A stretch of DNA of 64,000 nt, from the NCBI GenBank assembly GCA_964567745.1, contig CAZMNY010000016.1:62001-126000 (forward strand). Direction: 5' to 3'. This document shows, in pieces, positions 1 through 8,001 of the stretch. The notes beneath the pieces were generated by a model. That model was not told the origin of the DNA and did not search any database. It saw nothing but the letters and a program-made list of their open reading frames with translations. Positions within the stretch are counted from its first letter, which is position 1. Each line of letters begins with the position of its first letter. Made by a program: the position numbers and the translations under genes. This DNA is from CAZMNY01 sp964567745. Lineage in GTDB: Bacteria > Planctomycetota > Planctomycetia > Pirellulales > Pirellulaceae.

Positions 1-381
1 CTTTGCATGGCCCAGACCGAGGATATTGAGAAGGCTCGAGCCGCTATGTTGCCGATCCGAAACGATCGACGCATTCCGATGATGGCCATTTACGATCTGT
101 TTCGAGGCGAAGCGAACGCATGGGACGTCGAGGCGGCCATCGTGTCGGACGACCCAAAGCCCGAGTCGCTGGCCTATCGGCGATTCTATGCTCAACTCTA
201 CCTGGGTCTCTATTACGAGGCCGTGGGTAACAAGAAGCTCGCCAATGCACAAATTATCGCAGCCAGTAAGCACAAGCGAACCAAAGGAATCAACAACTAC
301 ATGTGGGCTGTTGCCGATGTCCACGCCAAGCGATTGGGATCGATGGACGCCCCCATTCGCAAACCGGTCAAGGAAGACTGA
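1..381 (+). CDS. TPR-like protein, C-terminal part (5' end outside window)
   Basis: The reading frame is open to the first base, so the in-frame ATG at 7 may be internal and the gene probably starts upstream. The visible 124 residues contain a helical stretch (YLGLYYEAVGNKKLA) typical of a tetratricopeptide repeat, then a basic C-terminus with YMWAVADVHAKRL. TPR proteins usually act as protein-binding scaffolds; no catalytic motif is visible and the specific role is unknown. The stop codon overlaps the ATG of the next gene by one base (TGATG), which suggests translational coupling to the 381-863 gene. Confidence 0.6.
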   Translation, partial: LCMAQTEDIEKARAAMLPIRNDRRIPMMAIYDLFRGEANAWDVEAAIVSDDPKPESLAYRRFYAQLYLGLYYEAVGNKKLANAQIIAASKHKRTKGINNYMWAVADVHAKRLGSMDAPIRKPVKED

Positions 382-863
382 TGAACGCACCGAGACCCGA
401 GCCTGTTGATCCGAGCCAAGTCGGGCAGCTGGCCTTGGACGTGATCGCCAAAGATCGCTTTCCGTATCTCGCCAGTTGCGATGGCGAGCAACCTCGTTTG
501 CGGCCGGTTTCTCCTGTCCGCACGGATGGATTCACGGTCTACGTCGCCAGCCTGAGGCAGTATCACAAGACCCAAGAGATCGCAGCGAATCCTCGAGTCG
601 AACTTTGCTACCTCGACACCGGCCACGATCAAGTGCGAATCACCGGCGTAGCGGAAGTCGTTGATGACGCTGAATTGCTGCTGGAGATCTGGCACTCCAA
701 CCCGCTGATGCAGAGCTATCTCGGTTCGATCGACAACCCCAACTTACTGGTCTACCGCATCGTCCCTTCGCGGGTCCGGTTTATGCGAGAATGGGCGCTC
801 GAGTATTTCGAAGTGCCGATCGATTCAACAGAGAGCAAGGAAGTGAGTACGCACGATGGATGA
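381..863 (+). CDS. pyridoxamine 5'-phosphate oxidase-family (FMN-binding split barrel) protein
   Basis: The 160-residue protein has the PNPOx-like split-barrel pattern: an N-terminal helix, then FPYLASCDGEQPRLRPV, VYVASLRQYHKTQEIAANPRVELCY and VRITGVAEVV. This is the order of strands and flavin-contacting region in general stress protein 26 and related FMN-binding proteins. The true substrate cannot be read from sequence; members include flavin reductases, haem-utilisation proteins and stress proteins. The ATG at 381 overlaps the previous stop by one base, and the gene runs 8 bases into ferrochelatase, so the three genes look like one operon. A haem-related role is only a context-based guess. 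Confidence 0.75.
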   Translation: MNAPRPEPVDPSQVGQLALDVIAKDRFPYLASCDGEQPRLRPVSPVRTDGFTVYVASLRQYHKTQEIAANPRVELCYLDTGHDQVRITGVAEVVDDAELLLEIWHSNPLMQSYLGSIDNPNLLVYRIVPSRVRFMREWALEYFEVPIDSTESKEVSTHDG

Positions 864-1905
864 GACGGCCGAGACATCTTCGGAGCCGCCGGCGTTTGAT
901 GCGATTCTGCTCGTATCGTTTGGCGGCCCCGAGGGAGTGGACGAGGTGATCCCGTTTTTGGAAAACGTCCTTCGCGGCCGCAATGTGCCGCGTGAGCGAA
1001 TGCTGGAAGTTGCCGAGCACTACTACCAGTTTGGCGGCGTCAGTCCGATCAATCGACAGAACCGTGAATTGATCGCCTGTCTCGAGAACGAGCTGGCCGA
1101 GCACGAGATCGAGCTGCCTATCTATTTCGGCAATCGCAATTGGGACCCGATGCTCGCCGAAACGGTGAAGCAGATGGGTGCCGACGGAATGAAGCATGCT
1201 CTGGCGCTGTTTACATCGAGCTTCAGTTCCTACTCGGCATGTCGACAATACCGCGAGAACCTCACCGCCGCGAGCGAACAGGCGGGTGCGACTGCGCCCT
1301 CATTTCACAAGATCCGAATGTACTTCAACCATCCGGGTTTCATCGAAACGATGGCGGATCGGATCCGCCAGTCGATCGCCCAGTTGCCGGCCAATCGCCG
1401 CGATTCCTTCAAGCTCCTGTTTACGGCCCACAGTATTCCGCTGGCGATGGCGGATCATTGCGACTACGTGGACCAATTGAACAACGCCGCGGAGTTGATT
1501 TGCAAGGAGTTGGGCGTCGACGATCATGCTTTGGTTTATCAGAGCCGCAGCGGGCCGCCTCATCAGCCATGGCTCGAGCCGGATGTCTGCGATTACCTCG
1601 AGCAGTTGGTTGATTGCGGGGGCCAAGCCGTCGTCATTTCGCCGCTCGGCTTCGTCAGTGACCACATGGAGGTATTGTTTGACCTCGATGAGGAAGCGGC
1701 CGAAGTCTGCAAGCGGCGCGGAATCGACATGGTGCGGTCCGAGACAGCCGGAACGCATCCACGTTTTGTGAGCATGATACGCGAGCTAATCCAAGAGCGA
1801 CTCGATCCCTCTTCGCCGAGACTCGCCTTGGGAGATCTCGGGCCGTCGCACGATGATTGCCCGGCCGACTGCTGTCTTTACGAACCGCGCCGTCCGTCGC
1901 CTTAG
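856..1905 (+). CDS. hemH: ferrochelatase (HemH/CpfC type)
   Basis: The 349-residue protein inserts iron into a porphyrin, the last or next-to-last step of haem synthesis. The N-terminus reads AILLVSFGGPEG as in ferrochelatases. The catalytic histidine lies in LFTAHSIPLAMA and the conserved glutamate in SPLGFVSDHMEVLFDLD. The wording of these blocks is closer to actinobacterial and firmicute enzymes, which use coproporphyrin III, than to the proteobacterial form, but the substrate is not settled. The C-terminus carries a cysteine cluster (CPADCC); some ferrochelatases bind a [2Fe-2S] cluster with C-terminal cysteines, so this is a possible metal site. The start overlaps the upstream split-barrel gene by 8 bases. 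Confidence 0.93.
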   Translation: MDETAETSSEPPAFDAILLVSFGGPEGVDEVIPFLENVLRGRNVPRERMLEVAEHYYQFGGVSPINRQNRELIACLENELAEHEIELPIYFGNRNWDPMLAETVKQMGADGMKHALALFTSSFSSYSACRQYRENLTAASEQAGATAPSFHKIRMYFNHPGFIETMADRIRQSIAQLPANRRDSFKLLFTAHSIPLAMADHCDYVDQLNNAAELICKELGVDDHALVYQSRSGPPHQPWLEPDVCDYLEQLVDCGGQAVVISPLGFVSDHMEVLFDLDEEAAEVCKRRGIDMVRSETAGTHPRFVSMIRELIQERLDPSSPRLALGDLGPSHDDCPADCCLYEPRRPSP

Positions 1906-1942
1906 AAAAACGACTCGACTGACGCGGCTCCCCTTGCGGGCG

Positions 1943-3286
1943 CTATTCGAGGCTCCAACCTTTGCGGTATTCGCGTCGAATAAATTGGTCCGCTTCCGGC
2001 GCGTTTGTCGCCTTCATATTCGCCGCATCCCAGCTCAACTTCTTGCCGACTCGGTAGGCGACATTTCCAAGGTGATTGGCTTCGGTAAGCCAGCCGGCGT
2101 AGGTGAAGTTGCAGGTTGTCGGCGCGCCGGTTTTGCAGGCATGAACCCATTCGGCATGGTGGCCGAGTGACTTGGGAATGAATGGCTCCGGCCGTTGGAA
2201 GTCGGCGTATTTTTTCTCTGGCAGCAACACGTGCTTGCCATAGTCCGACAGCACCATGCCTTCGTCGCCAACAAACAGCACGCCGTTGCCCCACTGGGGA
2301 ATTTCTTTCTTCAGCCATCGTTCCGGCTTATACGTGCCTTGGCTCCACGTCAGCTTAAGCGGCGGTTGATCGCCGCGCGGGCCATATTCGTAAAAGGCTT
2401 GCATCGAGGCCGGCGCGATTTCTGGATGAGCCGGCGGCCCTTTCGACTCGATCGACAGCGGTGCCTTCAGGTCGAGCGCCCAGAACGGAAGATCGATCCA
2501 ATGGCTGCCCAAGTCCGACATCGTGCCATTGCCAAAGTCCCACCAGCGATACCATTTGGGACCCGGGAAATAGACGTTGCTGTAGGGTCGATGTTTGGCT
2601 GGCCCGAGCCACAAGTCCCAGTTGAGTTGTGGCGGAATCGGATCGGCCTTGGCTGGCAGGTCGGTGACATAAACACGATCTCGCGCCGCCTTGGCCTGCG
2701 CTTCGCTCTGAAGCCCCCACGCTCGCGATACCCAGACATGCACCTCGCGAACCGGACCAATCGCATTGCTCTTGATGAGTTCGACGACGCGGCGATAGTT
2801 GTCGTTGGCGTGAATTTGCGTACCCATTTGCGTGGCGACTTTGGCCTCTTCCGCCGCCTCGCGAATCTTCCGCGCCTCCCACACGTTGTGGGTAAGCGGC
2901 TTCTCGCAGTAGACATGCTTGCCCAGTTTGAGCGCAGGCATCGTCGCGAACGCGTGCGTGTGCTCGCAAGTGCTTACAACAACCGCGTCAAATCGTTTTG
3001 CGTGGTCGTAGATGCGACGAAAGTCGTCGGTCACGACGGCGTCGGGATGACGCTTACTGGCGCGATCGAGATGGTTCGAATTCACGTCGCAAAGCGCGAC
3101 AATGTTTTGCGTTTCCACCTTCGCCATGTTCGACGCGCCTCGGCCGCCGCAGCCAATCACCGCCACATTGAGACGCTCATTTAGATTGCGGCCGCGCACC
3201 ACCGCCGGCGAGGCCAATGCGCTGGCACCGCAAACGACGGTCGTTTTAATAAATGTGCGACGATTCGTTTTGCCTAGCGTATTCAT
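1943..3286 (-). CDS. Gfo/Idh/MocA-family oxidoreductase with Tat signal
   Basis: The 447-residue protein starts at the ATG that places a twin-arginine signal (NRRTFIKTT, then a hydrophobic stretch ending ASPAVVRG) at the N-terminus. A longer open frame upstream lacks protein-like character. The NAD(P)-binding loop is VAVIGCGGRGASN and the dehydrogenase motif is YCEKPLTHNVWEA, both typical of the family. The C-terminal beta domain with DLGSHWIDLPFWAL matches the large planctomycete set of exported sugar dehydrogenase-like proteins. The substrate is probably a sugar or sugar derivative in the periplasm; it is not identified. It is convergent with hemH, with 37 bases between stops. Confidence 0.88.
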   Translation of the reverse strand: MNTLGKTNRRTFIKTTVVCGASALASPAVVRGRNLNERLNVAVIGCGGRGASNMAKVETQNIVALCDVNSNHLDRASKRHPDAVVTDDFRRIYDHAKRFDAVVVSTCEHTHAFATMPALKLGKHVYCEKPLTHNVWEARKIREAAEEAKVATQMGTQIHANDNYRRVVELIKSNAIGPVREVHVWVSRAWGLQSEAQAKAARDRVYVTDLPAKADPIPPQLNWDLWLGPAKHRPYSNVYFPGPKWYRWWDFGNGTMSDLGSHWIDLPFWALDLKAPLSIESKGPPAHPEIAPASMQAFYEYGPRGDQPPLKLTWSQGTYKPERWLKKEIPQWGNGVLFVGDEGMVLSDYGKHVLLPEKKYADFQRPEPFIPKSLGHHAEWVHACKTGAPTTCNFTYAGWLTEANHLGNVAYRVGKKLSWDAANMKATNAPEADQFIRREYRKGWSLE

Positions 3287-3549
3287 TTGCGAGATGCTCC
3301 ATGGTGCCATGTCGAGTCCACGGCCGATTGTCGACGATTCATCAATCGCATGCAACTTGCTGCGAGCCGGCGAGTCTAAGGAGATTCGCGGTGCCCCATT
3401 CACTTGGAACTCGGTAGATTTTTCGCGGCGGCCCATACTTCTTCGCCACAGGGGGAAGTAGACTGAAAAGACACCCACCGCGTCCTAGCCGTTCGGCCTC
3501 TCTTTTCGCCGGGAAAACCCTTCGTTTGGACTAGACGAGATCGACCGAC

Positions 3550-5391
3550 ATGACAGCCATTCTGGGTATTTCCGCCTTCTATCACGACTCGGCTGCAGCC
3601 GTCGTCGTCGATGGCGAAATTGTCGCGGCGGCTCAAGAAGAGCGATTCACTCGCAAAAAACACGACCACCGTTTCCCCCAGAATGCGGTAGACGAATGTC
3701 TGCGGATCGCAGGGCTCCGCCCCGACGAGCTCGACTACGTCGGGTTCTACGACAAGCCGCTGGTCAAGTTCGAACGCCTGCTGCAAACCTATTTGTCATT
3801 CACGCCCGCAGGATACCGCTCGTTCCGCCACGCCATGCCGCTGTGGCTAAAACAAAAGCTTCACTTGCCGCGTGAAATGGCCGCGGGGTTACGAGGCAAG
3901 TATTCGGGGCGCTACGTCTTCATGGACCACCATGAGTCGCATGCGGCAAGCGCGTTCTTTCCTTCCCCTTTCGACGAAGCAGCCATTCTGACGCTCGATG
4001 GAGTCGGTGAATGGTCGACGACCTGCATTGGATCCGGCCGCGCAAACAGGATCGAGCTGACCCACGAGATTCGCTTTCCCCATTCGCTCGGATTGCTCTA
4101 CTCGGCGTTCACCTACTACACCGGTTTTCGCGTGAACAGCGGCGAGTACAAAATCATGGGACTGGCCCCGTACGGCAAGCCAATCTATCGCAAGCAAATT
4201 CTCGACCACTTGATGGACCTGAAGGCAGACGGCTCATTTCGAATGGACATGAGCTACTTCAATTACTGCCAAGGTATCACGATGACGTCGAAAAAATTTC
4301 ACGATCTATTCGGCGGCCCGCCTCGCGATCCGGAGTCGCAGATCACGCAGCGCGAAATGGATTTGGCGGCGTCAGTGCAAGCCGTCACAGAGGAGATCAT
4401 GTTGAGAATCGCGCGGCATGTGCACGAAGTGACCGGCATGACGAATCTTGTCTTGGCGGGCGGAGTCGCCTTGAACTGCGTCGGCAACGGCCGCATTCTG
4501 CGCGAGGGTCCTTTTGACAACCTGTGGATACAGCCAGCCGCTGGCGACGCCGGCGGCGCTCTCGGGGCGGCTTTGTTCATTTGGCATCAACTGCTGGAGA
4601 ATCCGAGACAACCTGGCATACCCGACGGCCAAAGAGGATCGTATCTGGGACCGGAATTTTCCGACGACGAAATCGCACAAGTGCTAGAGCAACAATCAGC
4701 TCGCTTCACGACTTGCGAAACGGATGACGCTCTCTGCGAACAGGTTGCCGATCTGATCGCAGACGAAAAAGTCGTCGGCTGGTTTCAAGGCCGAATGGAG
4801 TTTGGGCCTCGGGCTCTTGGCGCCCGCAGCATCCTCGGCGACGCACGCAGCCGAGAAATGCAATCGGTGATGAACAAGAAAATTAAGTTTCGCGAATCGT
4901 TCCGCCCCTTCGCACCTATTGTTTTGAAGCAACACGTCGACTCGTTCTTTGAAATGAAGGCCGAGCAAGATAGCCCGTATATGTTGCTCGTGGCTCCCGT
5001 CAGCGAAGCGATTCGAACCGAGCAAGATGAACCGCCCGACGACGCGTTTGGAATCGACAAGCTGCGCCACCAACGCTCCACGATTCCCGCCGTGACTCAT
5101 GTTGACTACTCGGCCCGAGTCCAAACGATCGATGAAACTCGCAATCCACTGCTTCATCAACTGCTAGGCCGATTCCACGAAAAGACTTCCTGCCCGGTGA
5201 TGATCAACACCAGTTTCAATGTGCGCAGCGAACCGATCGTCTGTACGCCCGAGGACGCGCTGCGGTGTTTCATGATGACCGACATGGACGTTCTCGTGCT
5301 CGGCCGCCATATCCTGCTCAAGACGGAACAACCTAACCAGATGAGCGACTCTGAGCGGCAAGAGCACCTCGACCAATTCCAACTCGACTGA
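3550..5391 (+). CDS. carbamoyltransferase (NodU/CmcH family)
   Basis: The 613-residue protein has both halves of the family. The N-terminal Kae1-like ATPase half has ILGISAFYHDSAAAVV, HHESHAASAFFPSPF, LTLDGVGEW and YKIMGLAPYG. The C-terminal YrdC-like half has GWFQGRMEFGPRALGARSIL. Such enzymes make carbamoyl-adenylate from carbamoyl phosphate and ATP and transfer the carbamoyl group to a hydroxyl of a sugar or natural product. The following two genes (SxtJ-like and DUF5989) are small membrane proteins that recur beside this enzyme in bacteria. There is no polyketide or peptide synthase nearby, so an envelope polysaccharide is a likelier acceptor than a secondary metabolite; this is inference. 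Confidence 0.92.
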   Translation: MTAILGISAFYHDSAAAVVVDGEIVAAAQEERFTRKKHDHRFPQNAVDECLRIAGLRPDELDYVGFYDKPLVKFERLLQTYLSFTPAGYRSFRHAMPLWLKQKLHLPREMAAGLRGKYSGRYVFMDHHESHAASAFFPSPFDEAAILTLDGVGEWSTTCIGSGRANRIELTHEIRFPHSLGLLYSAFTYYTGFRVNSGEYKIMGLAPYGKPIYRKQILDHLMDLKADGSFRMDMSYFNYCQGITMTSKKFHDLFGGPPRDPESQITQREMDLAASVQAVTEEIMLRIARHVHEVTGMTNLVLAGGVALNCVGNGRILREGPFDNLWIQPAAGDAGGALGAALFIWHQLLENPRQPGIPDGQRGSYLGPEFSDDEIAQVLEQQSARFTTCETDDALCEQVADLIADEKVVGWFQGRMEFGPRALGARSILGDARSREMQSVMNKKIKFRESFRPFAPIVLKQHVDSFFEMKAEQDSPYMLLVAPVSEAIRTEQDEPPDDAFGIDKLRHQRSTIPAVTHVDYSARVQTIDETRNPLLHQLLGRFHEKTSCPVMINTSFNVRSEPIVCTPEDALRCFMMTDMDVLVLGRHILLKTEQPNQMSDSERQEHLDQFQLD

Positions 5392-5462
5392 CCCCAACGC
5401 TATGTTCCGAAGCATCGTGTCTAGCCCGCGTACTTCACATTCGAATGCAAGAATTGCGTGAC

Positions 5463-5870
5463 ATGAAACTAATTGAAATCAACTGGGATCCACCGCCGCG
5501 ACAGCTCAGGCAATTCGCTGTGATTTGCTTTTTTGTCCTGCCGTTCCTCGGCTGGCTTTGGGGCGCAGAAATTCAACTCATCGGTCTGCTGGCGGGTCTT
5601 GGGCTGCTGATCGCGTTAGTTGGTTTCGCTGTTCCGGCAATCGTCAAGCCGATTTTCATCGCATTGACAGTGATCACGACTCCCATTGGAATGGTGGTTG
5701 GCGAAGTTGCCATGGGTCTGATCTACTATGGTGTCTTCTTGCCGATCGGATGTTTGTTTCGGTTGCAGAACAAAGACGCGCTCCGCCGCAAGATCGACAG
5801 CGAAGCAACGACGTACTGGCAAGAGAAGAAAAAGCCCAAGGACGTCGCCAGCTACTATCGACAGTCGTAG
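5463..5870 (+). CDS. SxtJ-like membrane protein
   Basis: About 135 residues. The start chosen gives MKLIEINWDPPPRQLRQFAV, the conserved beginning of the SxtJ family. Three hydrophobic segments follow: around residues 17-36, 38-60 and 64-95, with PIGMVVGEVAMGLIYYGVF in the third. The C-terminus is basic and cytoplasmic-looking (YWQEKKKPKDVASYYRQS). SxtJ was named from the saxitoxin cluster, but the family commonly sits directly after a carbamoyltransferase in clusters with no toxin. Its biochemical role is unknown; a membrane partner of the carbamoyltransferase is plausible. The gap to the upstream gene is 71 bases. Confidence 0.8.
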   Translation: MKLIEINWDPPPRQLRQFAVICFFVLPFLGWLWGAEIQLIGLLAGLGLLIALVGFAVPAIVKPIFIALTVITTPIGMVVGEVAMGLIYYGVFLPIGCLFRLQNKDALRRKIDSEATTYWQEKKKPKDVASYYRQS

Positions 5871-5942
5871 GTCAAGCCAATTCTCTTGACGAACGACCGA
5901 CAGTCATCATCAAAACCACGTCCTTTGTTGAGGAATCAGCTC

Positions 5943-6155
5943 GTGTCCAAAGACTCAGATTCGCCAAAGGAAAAGACGGAGTTTGAAGATGCCGGCGAGG
6001 GCAAGCAGTTGTCGATCGCGCAGGAATTCGTCCAATTCATCGTAGAGAACAAAGCTTGGTGGCTCGTCCCCATCATGCTGGTGCTCGGACTGATCGGGCT
6101 GATCGTCACGCTCAGCGCCACAGGTGCCCTGCCCTTCATTTACGCGATGTTCTAG
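5943..6155 (+). CDS. DUF5989-family small membrane protein
   Basis: About 70 residues with one transmembrane segment. The C-terminal block reads QEFVQFIVENKAWWLVPIM, then a hydrophobic run and GALPFIYAMF, the signature of DUF5989. I chose the GTG at 5943, which has an AGGA sequence upstream at good spacing; an upstream TTG at 5886 would add 19 residues without conserved features. DUF5989 proteins are recurrent third members of carbamoyltransferase-SxtJ loci. The family has no known activity. The usual further partner in such loci, an SGNH/GDSL-type hydrolase, is not present here. Confidence 0.78.
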   Translation: MSKDSDSPKEKTEFEDAGEGKQLSIAQEFVQFIVENKAWWLVPIMLVLGLIGLIVTLSATGALPFIYAMF

Positions 6156-6217
6156 GCGAGCAGCTCGTCGTCACCGATCCGAATTCCGAATCATACAGAC
6201 GCAGGGCATGCGAGACG

Positions 6218-6493
6218 CTATGCCTCGACTTCGATTTCGCGAGGCCATTGTTGATAGGCCTCCCAATACGTTTTCTTGAGCGCGATCTCGTCGTCGCTGG
6301 CGACGGGCTGAATGCGCCCGTAGTATCGCGAATATCGCCAACGCCGTTTCGCATCAGCGCGATAGACAACCGAACCTGTGATCACGCCAGTCTGCGGCGA
6401 CTTGGCTGCTGTCTGAGCCGTAAGGGCGATCGGTTGCGGGGCGGGATTGCCTGACCAAGGAAGAACGAAGAGCAGCAAGAACGCGCTGTTCAT
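6218..6493 (-). CDS. small exported hypothetical protein
   Basis: The 91-residue product starts with a signal-peptide-like MNSAFLLLFVLPWSG. The mature part has GVITGSVVYRADAKRRWRYS, resembling the first strands of small secreted beta-sandwich proteins found in planctomycetes, then a charged C-terminus (YWEAYQQWPREIEVEA). It is convergent with the DUF5989 gene, with 62 bases between the stops. No function can be assigned. The protein could be the remnant of a longer cupredoxin-like or carboxypeptidase-regulatory-like domain, because only one strand pair is visible. Confidence 0.55.
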   Translation of the reverse strand: MNSAFLLLFVLPWSGNPAPQPIALTAQTAAKSPQTGVITGSVVYRADAKRRWRYSRYYGRIQPVASDDEIALKKTYWEAYQQWPREIEVEA

Positions 6494-6832
6494 ATTTTCT
6501 GAATCCGATTTAGTCTCTCGATAGAAGCGAACGTGTCACTACCGGTGATAACCAAAATTCCGTCGCCTGAGAGTCGGCGAACCAACTGATCGCAAGAACA
6601 TTCACGCGAAGAAAAAGTGTGCGGCGCAGTGCGTCACGACCGCACACTCACAACATTTCGCTCCGCACAGTTTCGCTCGATGCTTTTTCGCTGGATGCAA
6701 AAAACGTTGCGCTCGGCACTTTTGAACACAACGAGTTTCGCCGGCGCAGATGCGTCATAGCCGTTGAACGCGGCAGCAGACAGATTGACTACTCAGCGAT
6801 ATGAGACCAACGTCGACGCGGGGGCTTGGTGC
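6494..6832. other. intergenic stretch without recognised gene
   Basis: These 339 bases lie between two genes of the same (minus) strand. Short open frames exist but have low-complexity, shadow-like translations. There are clustered near-repeats of TTTCGCT (6657-6698). No promoter or RNA structure could be supported. The end of the stretch abuts the inverted-repeat element at 6833. Confidence 0.4.
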
Positions 6833-6940
6833 CTAGTGCTGCGTTACGCCTTAGTTTTAGGGTGGCGCACCCGATTCGCCGTGGCGGGCGTTGACCAAAC
6901 GAATTGTCGATCCCAATTCCAAGCTGTAACACAGCACTAG
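6833..6940. repeat. 108-bp MITE-like element with 15-nt terminal inverted repeats
   Basis: The left end CTAGTGCTGCGTTAC (6833-6847) and right end GTAACACAGCACTAG (6926-6940) are inverted repeats with one mismatch in 15. The inside is unrelated to both neighbouring genes and has no open frame. The architecture is that of a miniature inverted-repeat element or a large hairpin. The right end overlaps the 3' end of the degenerate hydrolase gene and supplies its TAG stop codon (6937-6939). CTAG at both tips could be part of the element or a target duplication. No transposase is present in the window. Confidence 0.55.
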
Positions 6941-7707
6941 TTCGAATCGCCCGGGCGAAGCGGATGCTGATTCGGCGCGGTCATGTCGACCCCGGTAATC
7001 CGATCCATCATCCAGATGTCCATGTCGTGCAACATCTGCACGTCGACATCTTCCTTGCAGGGATACTGGCGAAACGTCACCGATAGCCCGGCGACGTGAA
7101 ACAACCGCATCTCGTCGCAGGCTTGCGATTCTGGATAGAGTTCGGAATAGCGTCCGTGGGCGATGAACATCGGCAGCTGTCGAGCTTCATCGAGTCGCGT
7201 CAACGCCGACCTTCGTTCGGGAAACGGACCGGCGACGGAGAGCACGCCGGCGAAGCGCTGTGGGTTGTTTAGCGCAATCCGAAACGCCATCGTGCCGCCA
7301 CTCTGAAGACCCGCTAGAAAAATTCGGCGCTCGGCTACGTTAAACCGCTCGCCGGCCGTTTCAATCGACTGCAACACGCGGTCTTCCGCTTGCGAAACGT
7401 CCCGGTCGCCCTGTCCCCACATGAATCCGTCAGCCGATCCGCGGCTAGGCCCTCGCGGCGCCAACGCCACGTAGTTGCGCATACTGATCAACGGCATCAC
7501 ACGATTCAATTGACGCTCGTCATCGCCGTCGCCGTGCAGCCAAATCACCAACGGGTAGTTGTACTTCTGCTCGTAGTGAATCGGCGAGAACAGCGTGTAA
7601 TGCAGTCCCCGCCTTGTTGACGATTGCAATCGAGCTTGCTCGATGTGAGATTCCGCGGACGACGATGAAGCAGCGGAAGACTGAGACCACAGCGGGATGC
7701 GGTTCAT
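6937..7707 (-). CDS. alpha/beta-hydrolase-fold protein lacking the catalytic triad
   Basis: About 256 residues with the phospholipase/carboxylesterase or PHB-depolymerase-like fold: PLVIWLHGDGDDERQLNRVM (oxyanion region), then FLAGLQSGGTMAFRIALNNP (nucleophile elbow), then FIAHGRYSELYPESQ, then PCKEDVDVQMLHDMDIWMMD. In active relatives the elbow is GFSQGG, with Ser where this protein has Gln. The acid loop is HGRxD, where this protein has Ser, and the histidine loop is GH, where this protein has KE. All three triad positions are therefore changed, although the fold-defining residues are kept. It probably acts as a binding protein rather than an esterase. The ATG at 7707 was preferred to an upstream TTG at 7740. 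The stop lies in the inverted-repeat element. Confidence 0.72.
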   Translation of the reverse strand: MNRIPLWSQSSAASSSSAESHIEQARLQSSTRRGLHYTLFSPIHYEQKYNYPLVIWLHGDGDDERQLNRVMPLISMRNYVALAPRGPSRGSADGFMWGQGDRDVSQAEDRVLQSIETAGERFNVAERRIFLAGLQSGGTMAFRIALNNPQRFAGVLSVAGPFPERRSALTRLDEARQLPMFIAHGRYSELYPESQACDEMRLFHVAGLSVTFRQYPCKEDVDVQMLHDMDIWMMDRITGVDMTAPNQHPLRPGDSN

Positions 7708-8001
7708 AGCGAGATCGATTTCCGGCAGGTGCGGGGTCAAGCACGTACGCCAGTTAGATGGCGGCGAGTTCCTTGTTGCGACAACGAATTCTCAACCAAC
7801 AGCAGCATGAGCAACATCGTCGCAACGCGATCGGATTTTTAGAACACGTATCGGCCGTTGTCAACGTCAACCAAATCCCAAACGCTGGCCCAGAGTGCTA
7901 GCATTTCGCCCGACCGGGGCGTGCGGACCGAGCGATTATGCAGAGTGAAAGCGAGCATTCCGCAGCGATCTGAGACCAACCGGCAACGTCGACTCGACCG
8001 A

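Noticed and set aside
2195..3184. Long open frame on the plus strand opposite the Gfo/Idh gene
   Set aside because: It is antisense to a clear oxidoreductase and has an Arg-rich composition without motifs.
3550..6155. Saxitoxin-like or antibiotic biosynthesis cluster
   Set aside because: Only the carbamoyltransferase, SxtJ-like and DUF5989 genes occur; no polyketide synthase, amidinotransferase or other tailoring genes are nearby.
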